A stretch of 64,000 nucleotides of DNA from Trichoplax adhaerens (GCF_000150275.1 NW_002060945.1:9594384-9658383), one strand, 5' to 3'. Shown: positions 13,262 through 25,235, counted from the first letter of the stretch. The notes: generated from the sequence alone by a model not told the origin. Translations and numbers: made by a program.

Positions 13262-13305
13262 GCTATGGACTACTAAACAGAACACTGCATTTAGTAGTCC
13301 ATAGC
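13262..13305. repeat. Perfect 16-bp stem hairpin
   Basis: GCTATGGACTACTAAA at 13262-13277 is followed by a 12-nt spacer and then its exact reverse complement at 13290-13305. This could be a foldback element, a terminal inverted-repeat remnant or a structured RNA. No flanking duplication is obvious. Confidence 0.7.
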
Positions 13306-15056
13306 ATAGCGAAGCAGAAAAGTTCTTGTCAATACTACAGAAGGCATCGAGAAGAGTCGAGAGAAGAGAGTTATTGGTATTTGTTTGTTTGTTTTTATTT
13401 ATTTATGGCTCATAGGACGGACGTCCGGATTGTTTGCATAAGTAAAAAAATCTCCACTGTACTATACACTGCATTGCTAACATGATACACTACACAGTCA
13501 GTACTATAGGCATGACTAAAAGGTGCATGCGCTTACACACAGACCCTCGCCGCGTGCAACCAGTACATAAATCGATCGGCCAGATCCATTTCTGCACTTG
13601 ACTGGTTTCCAACGAGCTGCAAGAAGGTACCTGGAAAGCGGAAAAAAACAACAACAACGTTAGAATGGAAGTAAGTAGCGTTAAAATGGATCAAGAAATC
13701 ATTTAATCTCAGCTGTTACCAGTACTAAATGAGAGTAAAGCAGTCATTGAAATGGTAGATTTGGATGTTAGTTGATTTGAGTTTTCCCAGTACACTTATG
13801 TCGGAAAGTTGAACCTTAAAATAGGACGCTTTTACCGTAGGGAGTATAGACATAGTCGTAAACAGTGTCGCAGTGCCATGGCGATAACGGATTGATGAAG
13901 AGTACAATATAGAAGGATTGTTGAAAAGCTCTCCATGAAGTTATTTTAAGCTGTTCATCATTTTTCCTTTTTGTTCGTTCTATATCCTGCCTTTTTAAAT
14001 TGAATACAACTCATTAACTAAATACAGTCGTGAAAAATTTCTTATTCAATGACAATCCTATGGAAATGGGAGATTCCTAATTGCCATCATGATTTTGTGT
14101 TCAACCAGACTAGCTGATGTTGATATTGTCTGATCATCAAATAATGAATCATTGACTTCATTGTTGTTCACCAGATTGGACAGATGAACAAAAACTGACT
14201 GTAGGTCAATTAACTTAAAGTATTAATTATAAATGAGAAGCTGTCAATGGACATAAGTGACGGTCAGTGTTGAGCGTATTGCATACTACGGACTATGGAC
14301 TGCAGAGTGGTCTTTAGAAGTGTTGTTATTCTTCGATTTTGATTACAAATATAACAAGGGATCAATCGTTCGATCCAAAGGGCTAAAATGCACATATAGT
14401 GTAAACAGGCATGCATCTTTACCATCCTACTGCCTAACCTGATCGAAAAGCTGTGCTCATGCTTCTACAGAAAATCTAAAATCAAGTCAACATACCTACC
14501 CTACAGCAATGCAAAACCAATACTGTACTGTAAAAATAAATTATACGCATTATAGTACACGTATACGTAGAATGTAAACTATAAAATAGAATTATTCAGT
14601 TTTCGTCTACTGGTATTGTTAACTTAATATACGTTCGCAGATTATTCTTCCGAATACTACAATATCTTTCGTATGTAGTCGTGGTATTTTCAAAACTAAT
14701 AATAGTCAACAGCAACATCTGCCTGCTACGAAACATACGAGTGTTTTTCATGACTGCAACTATACTGATAGACTAATACAATATTTGCGATCCAAAGTTT
14801 AAAATTATGAGATTGGCAGCGAAATTTCCACTCGCATTTTACAAATTGGTTTTCAATACTATTAACTCTCTAACTTGAGTATTAATTATAGGCATTTTTA
14901 GTGTTTTAGCAGTCTCAATCGAAAGTTACCTAAGATAGACATATGGATCGCAAGTCAGTTCTGTAAACCCAACCATTAGCATTATGTCCTACAGTACCAT
15001 TGTGTTTGACGCCAATTAACAGTGCTTCAATTTTATATACACAACTGTAATTGTAA

Positions 15057-15095
15057 TTGTAATTGTATGTAAACTATCTATCTATCTATCTGTCA
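15057..15095. repeat. Short microsatellites (TAATTG)n and (CTAT)n
   Basis: Three to four copies of TAATTG are followed closely by four to five copies of CTAT. They lie just upstream of the visible ACBP exon. Confidence 0.8.
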
Positions 15096-15256
15096 TATTA
15101 TATTCACACTATGTACTTCAAGTGCAGCATTATATTAAAGACAAATCTACCCATAAATTAAAAATTACACAATTACATATTATTGTTACCTTACAAGATC
15201 GACTGAATAATAATATCGCTTTAAAATTCGTTAAATCCTCATATCTACATTTGAAG

Positions 15257-15909
15257 GAGGAATTCAAAAGTGCGGTAGATAAGATCAACAATCTTGCAAG
15301 TAAACCTTCCAATGAGGATTTATTAGAAATATACGGTCTTTACAAACAGGCAACTGTTGGCGATTGTAACACTGGTAAGTTATAATTTGTAATGATCACC
15401 AAAGTGAGATAATTTTTAATGCTAAACTTATTATTAAAATTTGCATATATACAAGTATACTGCATTTCAACGCTATCCTACTCATTACGCTGGTCATAAT
15501 AGTAGGGAGAGAAAAGAGCTTCTCATGAATTTATCTATTCGTTGAAATATGCTTTTCGTATATATCTAAGCAAATATGAGTATGAAAATGAACGACAACT
15601 TTAACATCAATTAATGATCTTTTAATTATGTAGATCGTCCTGGATTTTTTGATCAAAAGAATCGAGCCAAGTGGGATTCATGGAATTCTAAGAAGGGTTA
15701 GTAAGCGATAGACATAAATAGAACTGTATCTTAATTTTTCTATACTACTGTACATTACTTATACTAATGTTAGAGTACACTCTAAAATATAAATACTGTA
15801 TTGTGTTAGGAAACATAACCGATTGTAAATTTTGACTCTATTTTCTAATTTAGGAATGAGTACAGAAGAGGCCAAACAAGCTTACATTAAGAAAGCAAAC
15901 AGTTTATAA
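15257..15909 (+). CDS. Acyl-CoA-binding protein, 5' exon not located
   Basis: Small cytosolic carrier that binds long-chain acyl-CoA esters. Three exons are seen: about 15257-15374, 15634-15696 and 15854-15909, joined in phase 1. Seen: EEFKSAVDKINNLASKPSNE, then LLEIYGLYKQATVGDCNT, DRPGFFDQKNRAKWDSWNSK and STEEAKQAYIKKANSL. These are the four-helix ACBP fold with the YKQATVGD and KWDSW ligand-binding signatures. About 80 aa are visible; the family usually has 86-90. The upstream frame stays open to about 15122 but has no ATG and loses similarity before EEF, so a short first exon must lie further upstream. The acceptor TTTGAAG at 15256 is my best guess for where the visible exon begins. Confidence 0.85.
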
Positions 15910-17546
15910 TGCAGTAGTTTGGGAATGCTAGTGCTATACACAATGCATTGTACACTGCATCTTGTCTAGTGATGCATTATTACGCTAGTTCTATAATTAT
16001 AGTTATCCTTTATTAATTTGAAATGTCATGATCCATAGTAACCTTAGGATGTACTTTTCAGTAGGCGGTGAATAAATATTGATGCTTATTCTTTGTCAAT
16101 CTGAAGGTATCAATTATTATGACCAGATAAAAAATTCAAATAAAAACTACGATTTAACGTATATGTAATCTTGGCATAATCACGCTTCGTATTAACTATC
16201 ACTTGATAAGGACGCATTCGCTCCAAAAGATTTATAAGTTAAGATAAAAACAACAGAGCCGATAGGATCCATTGCTAGGATATTTCGTGTATACAACATA
16301 AAATACAGTGCAATACATCCAATATGTTAAAATTACCTGAGAAATTAGTACTTAGCATAGTACTGTGCTAACTCAATTAAGCTACTTAGTATGCAAGAAT
16401 ACTCCTTGAAAGGTAATACTAAACATTTTTTAAGTATATAAATATCCAGACTGGTCGATAAGCGACAGTATTACGTCAAAAGAGCTATCATATTCCACAA
16501 AATACTATATCATTTTCGTGATTGTCAATAATCTTAAATCATGTCTGCTCATCTTACTTGTATTGTAGTCAACAGTAATTAATCATAGGTTTTACTTTCT
16601 TGCCGATTTTGTTGACCTGTACTTTCTCTTTCCTTGTCGGGTTATCTCACTCCTATCAGCATTATCTTCCTCATGATCCTTGCCTTCCTTCATTGATCTC
16701 CTTGAATTCCTATTTGGCTATCATTAAATTATGCAGAATGCATTAACTTTGGTTGATACACGAAGTGATCAAGCAAAATCGTCTATAATGTAAGCTAAGC
16801 AGTCGGCCAGGTACAGACACCCGATTATTCTGATAGTTTAGTTGATTACCTACTATACACGTATTACAGGCTTAAACGGATTTACTTACGTAGAAATATC
16901 CAAACTACTTTACAGCAGCATGGAATAGGACGTAACAATTTGCATGTTATAGACTATAAAGTTAGATTAAGTGCATAGCATATTAGCACGCCTGTTATCT
17001 TACTTTCTCACCTTTTTAATGGTAGAATAAGCGGCTGATACAATTTCGGTTCGACGATTGAAGTGATTTGTAGATTCCTGAATTTAGCAATTTTTACAAA
17101 TAATAATCGATTTTATCAAGTGGATTTCAAAGGACATACATATTACTATTTGGATATGGTATCATCTTACTATAATTAATATGCTGTACAATTCGTACCT
17201 CGTTTATATATGTATTATCCACAGCATGCGTACTTCCAAGAAGTGACTAACAGTAAATGTAGTTAAGTAATTTAATTTTTAATTTCAATGGAATAGTCAT
17301 ATCATGATAACATTCACCATTAAAGATCACTATACCTTTTCGCTACGAATTTTTTTCTGTTTCTCATAATTACGAACAGAGCTTATTTATCAGTTAAAGA
17401 TATGAGCAATATATTAAAAGAAATCTAAGATTAGATAATTTCATAAATGCAATTTAGTTATCGAAAAATTACATTACTGAACAACGCAAAGTGTACTAAT
17501 AAGTTGTAGTCTTGGTAGTAGCTAGATAACTCTAAGTTATCGATAT
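15910..17546. other. Convergent intergenic stretch
   Basis: AT-rich. It lies between the 3' ends of ACBP (+) and SNAPC1 (-). I see no coding exon, RNA gene or strong repeat. Confidence 0.5.
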
Positions 17547-19803
17547 TTACTCTATGAGTTCCTGGATTAATTCTCCTGAAATTCTACCAAGAGATTCTCG
17601 CCAATCCTCTACGTTGACAACTTGTTGAAGTTGTCCTGTTGCATTTGCAGCAATCTGCTTTTTAAGGTCGTCATACTGTTCATGAATTTCACTAAGATTC
17701 TAACAATATATCAAAAAAAGCGTAAGGTTTAACGTTCGAACATTAATCTACAGTATAATACTATCTAAAATAAGCATATCTAGTAGGATTGTACAGTAAT
17801 ACGCGTATTCATAAGTTATACTGTAAGCTGAAGTAAATAGCTATAAGGATTAACCTGCAACGATTCAATGTCTATAGCGTTTGAGACGGCATTCCTGGTT
17901 AATATGACTTCTGATTCATTCTCCGCACTCGGAGAAATAATCTGATTCGAATTAAGGCATAACTGAAAAATGATAACATAATATCATCGAAAGCCATTCA
18001 TCGAGAAAAATACTGTATAACTATGGCGTAATTTCAAATGAAAAAAATTTTAAGCTAATTAGGAAAATAAACCAACTCTAGTAGGCATTGCAACAAATAG
18101 AAATGCTTTTCCATTTTGTAAAATTCTTAAAATAAAGTCTGCGTCGTGGTGCTGCAATTAAATTGAAATGCTTCTATTTTAGTTCAATTTCCTCCTATCT
18201 TGATAGTAAAATGATGTGTGAAGCAGAACATCTAGAGTAATATCAAACGTACATTATGTTTCCGAATTGTTTCCTGAAATACATTCAACTCGCGATACAT
18301 TGCTTCAGTTAGGCGAATCTATGGACATAACATGTTATCATAATTGAAGTAGGATAGCACCATATATTAAGCAGTACACTTTTATAGTTATTTTATCGAC
18401 TTACCTTGACTTTGGGGACACAAAGTTGCGTTGCGTATAATGAATATAGGAGATACAAGCCACCAATTCTCATTTGAAATTCATATGAGGAACTTAGATA
18501 TTCACAAGCGATTGAAAGTAGTTCGCACGTAAACTAATTGAGAATTACATGAGGCATTTAAGAAAGCTTTTTATGGTCTTTGCTGCAGAATGATAGTATT
18601 ACTGTATTTTAACAGTCATTTCCGAGCGTCTGACTATAGCTACCTCAAACTACTGTACAGTATAAGTGTAGTACGAAAGGTATCATAAACGAAGACTAGA
18701 GTGGCCCTATGCTCTAGCAATGCGTCATTTTAGGTTTTCAATTTAAAGATCAAATAATGATGATCTTCCTTTCTAAGATTTTAGATCGAATAATATAATT
18801 CAATACTGTACTGTATAATAATTTTTGAACCTAAAACAATCCTGTCTTACCTTATTTCGAAAGTAGCCATCGCGGTGGATGCTTGAGGAAGGAACCAGGA
18901 AAGTTTACCATTTTGAAAAGAAATCATAAGAGTTATAATTGGGTATTCATTACAAGATTAATTCAGGTTATTCAAAATGACCCAAGCCCAATCCAGACAT
19001 TACCTAGAACTAGTGCAATAATAGCGATAACTATAGTAGTAACGATCTGTGGTGAACGTAACTAAGTGTAGAATTAACATTTTTATCTTTTATTTTTATT
19101 GCGTAAGGCCTGAAGATGACCTTGCAAAGTGCAAATCGCATTTCGTATTCATGGATTAACGATAAGACGAATACTAACTAAGTGTATGTACACGTGCATC
19201 AGCCAACTATAGCCAGGTTGCTGACGAAGTTCCATGGAATATCAAGTACTCATAGAACTTTTATTTTATCCACTATACACTCTATTACCATATTATTGAT
19301 GAAGTGAACAAATAGCAACATTACTGTAGGTTACAACAGTCCAGCTCTGTACTCGTATTCAGAAATAAAGACAATTTTGTAAAATAAGAAGAATTACTGT
19401 ACTCTACTCTTGTCTTGGGATCACTGCACAAATATCCATATCTGCAATCCTAGAGGGTTTATTATGGTATCTTTGCAAAATTTGATCTCCATTTATAGGA
19501 ATTGTATCGAAATTACAAGGCTATGTCAAGTCAAGACAGTCCAAGTAGGTGATAGTACCGTAAAAATAGTCGATTACTTAGTCAAGGACGGTTGATTCAG
19601 TAGGCATCACTGGCTGCATGATGTAGTCGAATATTTATGTTACTGATGCATCTACGATCATTGAATGTAATGCTACTAGCTTACCAGTGGATAAAGCTAA
19701 AATTACTTTGTCTCCATACGTGTGAGAAGTCTTTAAAGCGAACGCTACCAGTTTGAATAAACTTGCTCAACAAGGAGTTAAAGTCGTGAGAAACGGCTGC
19801 CAT
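17547..19803 (-). CDS. SNAPC1: snRNA-activating protein complex subunit 1 (SNAP43)
   Basis: Subunit of the nuclear SNAPc complex, which binds the proximal sequence element of snRNA promoters for RNA polymerases II and III. Exons in transcript order: 19803-19685, 18881-18851 (31 nt), 18533-18405, 18318-18253, 18151-18077, 17962-17855, 17699-17547. All phases close to give 226 aa; human is about 368, and the missing part is the low-complexity C-terminal tail. Seen: LLSKFIQTGSVRFKDFSHVW (residues about 11-30), EFQMRIGGLYLLYSLYATQL (about 63-82), DADFILRILQNGKAFLFVAM (about 118-137) and a C-terminal coiled-coil-like IHEQYDDLKKQ. Each aligns with SNAPC1 in the same order. A GTAC-rich repeat cluster begins about 300 bp upstream of the ATG. 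Confidence 0.88.
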
Positions 19804-20104
19804 GTCCTGCACAAGAATGAATTTAACTCATCAATCGGTTCTGCAACCTGCAACAATTTTGTAATCTTATCCCATTCAATAAGTCAATTAGTAGCCATAA
19901 CAACCTTTCACAGTATGATGGATAGGTAAGACTTTAAACTGCAAATGAATTGACTTCCCTAATAGCCTTTCTACCTGCCTTTTTGACAACCTGACTGCGG
20001 TTTATTGCTGGCTTTAAATCGCCATTTCCGTGCCAATACGCTATGACTAGATGATGATCAACGACTCGTAGGTGTTTACGTTGTGTGTCTCTATAATGGT
20101 AAAG

Positions 20105-20615
20105 GATACCAGCCAGTCCATCCATGTCCTCTGTCTGTATATACTGTCGTCTATTTTCAATACAATGTACTGAGCCTGCGTTGAGACTACCAGATCGTCA
20201 CGATCGAACTCCAGCGTCACTTCACGGTACAGTACAGTACTGTACTGTACAGCATGGACGGTTTGCCAATCCATCCATGTCCTCTGTCTGTATGTACTTA
20301 CATTAATGTACTATCGTCCATTTTCAATACAATATACTGAGCCTGCGTTGAGACTACCAGATCGTCACGATCGAACTCCAGCGTCACTTCACGCTGTACC
20401 GTACTGTACTGCATTGTCGATTTGCCAATCCATCCATGTCCTCTGTCTGTATATACTGTCGTCCTGGACGACAGCATATGCGGACAGAGGACATGGATGG
20501 ACGACTCGTACATTTTCAATACAATGCACTGAGCCTGCGTTGCGACTACCGGATCGTCACGATCCAACTCTAGCGTCACTTAACGGTACTGTACTGTACT
20601 GCATTGACGGTTGAT
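20105..20615. repeat. Three imperfect tandem copies with GTAC-rich borders
   Basis: A unit of about 150-190 bp is repeated at roughly 20115-20265, 20266-20425 and 20426-20615. Each copy holds CCATCCATGTCCTCTGTCTG, then a TGAGCCTGCGTTG block, a CGTCACGATCGAACTCCAGC block and CGTCACTT, and ends in GTACTGTACTG words. The third copy contains a local inverted pair around CTGTCGTCC/GGACGACAG at about 20456-20475. Open frames crossing all copies on both strands are repeat artefacts. The array lies upstream of SNAPC1. Confidence 0.85.
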
Positions 20616-21040
20616 CCCTACTTCCGCACTGACTTGATCTGTACTGAGCATGTCTCATCTTCATCATCTGTTTTTAACCAATCAGACATTGACAACTGTT
20701 TTTCAACTCGACAGGCTACAGTACAAGATACTGTAGCACACTATTTACTATGTACTCTACTCAACGACAGTAACTTGATTACAGAAACAACAAAGTTGAT
20801 ATCCATTTGTACAAACGTTTGCAATGATCCCTTCTAGCAGAATGGAGTATAGTAAATACGATTTGGGGAAGTTTTGGCGTAAAAATGTACAAAATAGAGT
20901 GTAGATTGTTGAATTGTATTTCAATCCAGGCCTATACAGTAGAATAGGGTAACTGCACAACTTTTAAATTTGGAGTGTAGTTCATTCTTGATATTTATTG
21001 ATCATGCAAAATTTTGAAAAATACCCAATTTCAGTGATTG

Positions 21041-21286
21041 AAATTCACACCATTTGCAAACGAAGGGGAAGAGAGATACAGTACAAGTAGAAGAGATCTG
21101 GATAGAGAAGATTCTGTGCAAACGTTCAATATCACATCACATACTACGCTGGAGTGCTGTAATCAGTTTAATAGGATTTGGAATTTTTATAAAAAAATAA
21201 TAATCAGTGCATCACTAATTTATAATATCCTATGGTTGTGTCTCGTTTTACATACTCGAAAAGCTAGACGCATTGGACTTATATAG
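21041..21286 (+). CDS. Possible terminal exon of a small membrane protein
   Basis: The open frame encodes a charged segment (GEERYSTSRRDLDREDSVQT), then a hydrophobic stretch of about 20 residues (ISASLIYNILWLCLVLH) and a basic end (TRKARRIGLI) before the stop. The composition looks like a single-pass membrane protein with a cytoplasmic arginine-rich tail. There is no ATG at the head of the frame, so an upstream spliced exon would be needed and I cannot locate one. It is not a recognised family and may be chance. Confidence 0.25.
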   Translation, partial: KFTPFANEGEERYSTSRRDLDREDSVQTFNITSHTTLECCNQFNRIWNFYKKIIISASLIYNILWLCLVLHTRKARRIGLI

Positions 21287-21356
21287 CAATATTCGAATAA
21301 GAATAATTTTTCCGGGCTACGACAGTGCTTTAGAGTGATAATATCAAAGTATATTA

Positions 21357-21566
21357 TTAGCGGTTCCATAGTGTACACAGACACTTAAAATTAGTCTTAT
21401 TCGGAGTAGTCCCGACATCGAAGTTGAAGAAGTTGTTCACAGTCATTACTAAAGTACAAATCAGTAGCGTTAAAATTCCAAAATACAGGTTATGAAAGCT
21501 TTTTCTAAAATGGACACCATCTACAGTTGGAGATTGCTGAAAAAATTCCAACGAACGACTCAATGA
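21357..21566 (-). CDS. Possible exon of a small membrane protein
   Basis: On the minus strand an open frame encodes SLEFFQQSPTVDGVHFRKSF, a hydrophobic stretch (YFGILTLLICTLVMTV) and a polar end to a stop. It begins without ATG, so it would need a spliced first exon. It is convergent with the plus-strand candidate at 21041-21286. No family is recognised. Confidence 0.22.
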   Translation of the reverse strand, partial: SLSRSLEFFQQSPTVDGVHFRKSFHNLYFGILTLLICTLVMTVNNFFNFDVGTTPNKTNFKCLCTLWNR

Positions 21567-22985
21567 CGAATTACATGCTCAGTTTTGGAGTAATAACTTC
21601 AGTCTTGATTAATTGTAATACTTATTAATTATTATCGTATTGAAACAACAATTACTAATGTAATAACGAAGAAATCTCGGCCTTCACTTTAATCTGTGTC
21701 AATATACGAGTGCATCGCGGGTTCTGTGACGGAACTGCTACCAGATTCTAAATACCCACATTAGGATTACGTAAAATAGAATCACTTCAATTTGACATTG
21801 TTGGCTATTTGCTAGATATCATACTGTAGAGTGTAGACTAAAAGGTATGTTCCAGTTCTGGAAGGTTTATAATAGAGTGTAATAACAAGTAAATTTTAAA
21901 TAATGGCACACCTTAGTGTACTATCATCCCAAGGATCACTGGTGAAGAATTGATGCGTACCGAATTTAAAAATTTATAAATTATCAATATAACCCTAATA
22001 TTTCAGGAAAGGGGGGGGATGGGACGCGTATTACAGGAATTACAGCCATATCATTACCTTGCGCTACACCATTTCTAGCTTATTAATTATGAAGTGTTAA
22101 TGGAGACTTAGGTAAACGATACTGTATATGAAGTGTTATCAACAATGATGTTCAATGAGTCAATTGATATACACCATATCATAGCCCTGTAAGTGTAGTG
22201 CAAAACGCTTTTTGACAAGTAGACTGAGAAGTAATATCTTAGTCATCTATCACGATTGTTGCTTGAACTCTTTTGTATTTAAGTTAGTGAGATTCATGAT
22301 GAGACGCTTTGATACATGCTAGCACGTATCTACAGTTTATACTGTATAGTATATGGTGCACTGATTGAAAATCCTTTTAAAATAAGCCTCTATCACAAGA
22401 ATTTCCTATGAGCTGTTTGTTAATGCTACAGTTCTTCAAGGTCAGCCGAATCCCTATCTTAGGAGAGGAAATACTGGATAACACCCTAGAGCAACCCTAA
22501 GACTTCAAATTACAGAAAGTACGAGCACAGATTGTTTAAAACAAATTGAAGTTAAACTAGTAAACCCAAGTAATCCATTGGACAAGTGAAACACCTGATC
22601 TTGGACAAGACTCGCAGATTCTAACATTTCGCCTTAATTCTACTAAGATAGTACAGTATATCACAATAGAGGAGTGTACACTCTTGTAAAACCACTACAC
22701 GGTGAACTAGCCATACATAAAATCTGAGGCTGCTAAAAGCGATTAAACTATCAAAATACCTACTGTATAGTAGATAATCAATGGTACACAACACGAACTA
22801 GCAAATGATGGCAATCAATTTAAAATTCACCGGAAATAAACAGCAATCAGAACTATCTATCAGGTGAAAATAGGATATAGAGTAAAATTTATTCAGTTCA
22901 TTTGAAATTTCAAATAATGTAGCACATAACGTCACATATTGTATTAGTCGAGACAAGAAACATAATCAGGTTAACAATATCAATT

Positions 22986-24416
22986 TTAGAATAACATGGT
23001 ACTCATGCCACCTTGTTCACTTTGTTCTTTAACAAATGTTTCAAAATACTGATATATGATTGAGACAGCAAGCAATATTCCAGTACCAGATCCAATGGCT
23101 CCCATAAAATCAGCCAAAACTGATAAAGCACCAATACATAAGCCACCAAATGCAGCAGCAGTAGGAATGTATCTGTTTAATTCGTGGATCATTGATTTTT
23201 CACGGTGTCCTCTCATGACCATTTGCTGTTCCTTTAGTTGTTTAGCAACATCTTTGGCGGAAGAACCAGAAATATCTATCCATAATTTAGAAAAGACAGC
23301 GCAAGAAGTTAGCATAAAAACGATGTAACATACTGCATGCATAGGATCGCTGATTATATGAGCTGTCGTATCTGGCGGCGATAAGTAATAGCACAAACCA
23401 CCAACTGGATAGGCGCGAGCTGGGCCGCCTCCTTCGTAATTTTCCCATCGGCCAAGTAAATTGATGAAAATGTTATCACGGAATCTCAAGGATAACATTT
23501 GAGAAATGACGTAAAAGTTGGAAACCAAGGCACTCTGTAAAATGATAGGCATATTGGACGTATAGAACAATTTGATTGGGTAAGATGTAGTCTGGCCACG
23601 ATAGCGAGCTGATTTAATTGGTAGATCAACACGAAAGCCTTGGAAGTAAATAACAATACAGAATACAAAAATGGTGGCAAACAAGTTCATCATGTTGGGC
23701 AAGTTATTGCGATATAAGGCTTCACGTAAGGCACGCACTTTATCACTTCGGGTGGCTAATAAGTGAAATAGAGCGATAACAGCACCCTCAAATTCAGTAC
23801 CCCGTCCAGTATTGATTGTAGCGGGGCTAAATGATTTCCACACGATAGTTTCGCAAATATTGGTAGCAATAAAAAGCGATATACCGGAGCCCAAACCGTA
23901 GCCTTTTTGTAATAGTTCGTCTAACAACATGACGATGACACCAGCAATGACCAATTGTATGACGATGAGTGCGCAAATACCCGTACCAAGATCACTTGGA
24001 TTGCCATACATACCAGTCAGCATGTAAGCGATGGCTTGGCCGGCAGTCATAATGATACCGAATAACTTTTGAGCACCGTTAAAAAGAGCCCTTTCCTTGG
24101 GAGAATCGCCAACTTCGATAATTTTGGCTCCTGCTAACACCTGCATGATCAAACTTGAAGTTACAATAGGATTAATGCCTAATTCCATCAAAGTACCACG
24201 GTTGGAAGCCATAATGACTCTCAACCAATAAAATGGATCCGCTGAATCGCTTGATAAGATACCAAAAAGTGGAATCTGACAACATACCAAAAAGACGAAA
24301 AGGGTAATCGCAGTCCATAGTAATTTTTCTCGAAATTGAACTTTCCTTTCAGGCTTCGCGATTTCAGGAACGAAAGCTACAAAAGGAGCAATATAATCTA
24401 AAATTTTGATACCCAT
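22986..24416 (-). CDS. SEC61A1: Protein transport protein Sec61 subunit alpha, intronless
   Basis: Pore subunit of the ER translocon, with ten membrane spans; it conducts nascent chains across or into the ER membrane. The single open frame encodes 476 aa, the same length as human SEC61A1, and is near-identical over long blocks. Seen: [20 protein letters not shown] (residues about 22-41), [20 protein letters not shown] (plug region), [45 protein letters not shown] (cytosolic ribosome-binding loop), [39 protein letters not shown] and a short acidic C-terminal tail. The ATG at 24416-24414 gives [12 protein letters not shown], which matches the family start. The absence of introns stands out beside the intron-dense neighbours. 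A GTAC-rich repeat cluster begins about 200 bp upstream. Confidence 0.98.
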   Translation of the reverse strand: MGIKILDYIAPFVAFVPEIAKPERKVQFREKLLWTAITLFVFLVCCQIPLFGILSSDSADPFYWLRVIMASNRGTLMELGINPIVTSSLIMQVLAGAKIIEVGDSPKERALFNGAQKLFGIIMTAGQAIAYMLTGMYGNPSDLGTGICALIVIQLVIAGVIVMLLDELLQKGYGLGSGISLFIATNICETIVWKSFSPATINTGRGTEFEGAVIALFHLLATRSDKVRALREALYRNNLPNMMNLFATIFVFCIVIYFQGFRVDLPIKSARYRGQTTSYPIKLFYTSNMPIILQSALVSNFYVISQMLSLRFRDNIFINLLGRWENYEGGGPARAYPVGGLCYYLSPPDTTAHIISDPMHAVCYIVFMLTSCAVFSKLWIDISGSSAKDVAKQLKEQQMVMRGHREKSMIHELNRYIPTAAAFGGLCIGALSVLADFMGAIGSGTGILLAVSIIYQYFETFVKEQSEQGGMSTMLF

Positions 24417-24589
24417 TTTCTTCTAGGCGTTTATTACCTATCCAACACAACGTCGGATAAACTGACGATAGAATAAGATCCAATTGAGATGAGGAAAAAG
24501 ATAATTTGTTGATTTTTTTTCCCTTCTTCCTCACGCGTCCTTTGGTGAATGAAGGAAGAGTTGAAAGAAAGAGCGTCCAGTACAACGCC

Positions 24590-25235
24590 AATGAGCCAAC
24601 ACGCACGCCAGTGCTTGTCCTGTTACGGTCCAGTACGGTACGTACAGTCACCCTAACAAGTGCCGTGCTGCAACTCCACCGTTTACAGTGTACAGTACGT
24701 TACTACAGTCCGTTGCCAAAGTGAAATCATCTGTAAACTTCTTTTAGTACTGTAGCTACGTGTCTCGATACGTACATGGATGACGTGCGGTGTGACTAAA
24801 ATATGCAGCATGCCTTTTGCAAGGTGCAGTATAGTACTGTATACCGTACCGTACCGGACATGTGTTTGGTAACCCGTTGCCCAATGCCCATGGTCTGGCG
24901 GTCGGTCACGTGGTGTCATTTTGGTTGAAAACGTTTGAATAAAAGCAGGACAGTACGGTAGACTGTACATACAGTACACCTACTAAGTGGATGATTTCTG
25001 AATATGAATCAATAATGAAAATCATCAAAATCGTCCAAGCTGAATGATAAAATGCTATGGTTTGACCTACTGATTCGTAAAATGAGGTTTTTTTTAAGAA
25101 CTGTCTGGACAATTTGAAGGACTTTGCTGTACTGTGAGTGTAGAGCAGTCCCTCAGTCTGTCCGTGTTCCTACAGTGCAGTACAGTACAGTATTCAGCAT
25201 GAGTACAGTACAGTACAGTACAGTACAGTGGAATA
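24590..25235. repeat. GTAC/ACAGT-rich cluster upstream of SEC61A
   Basis: Words such as GGTCCAGTACGGTACGTACA, TACAGTGTACAGTACG, GTACCGTACCGTACCGG and AGTACAGTACAGTACAGTAC recur. The last of these is a pure (ACAGT)n microsatellite at about 25202-25229. The cluster lies just upstream of the SEC61A start codon (minus strand). It contains no supported gene. Confidence 0.8.

Larger units (their letters stand above)
12432..15121. other. Intergenic stretch with diffuse repeats and one perfect hairpin
   Basis: At 12470-12870 there are three diffuse copies of a module containing a CTATCGATT-like word, then CTACTGTAAT and AGAAGGTTTTA. A perfect 16-bp inverted repeat lies at 13262-13305 and is listed separately. 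No conserved protein is recognisable. The short open frames at 13004, 13255, 13725 and 14257 look random. Confidence 0.5.
20616..22985. other. Intergenic stretch with unassigned exon-like frames
   Basis: It holds the two weak membrane-type open frames described separately (21041-21286 plus, 21357-21566 minus). A G-run of nine bases lies at about 22011-22018. The rest is AT-rich, and 21900-22980 is the 3' flank of SEC61A. Nothing else is supported. Confidence 0.45.

Noticed and set aside
20047-20614. Open frames on both strands across the three-copy array
   Set aside because: The same peptide recurs with the DNA repeat in several frames, so they are repeat artefacts.
20604-20837. Plus-strand frame of 77 codons
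   Set aside because: Starts without ATG inside repeat words; no recognisable motif; a possible exon but no splice partner seen.
23056-23680. Frames opposite or inside SEC61A
   Set aside because: Shadows of the conserved SEC61A coding sequence.
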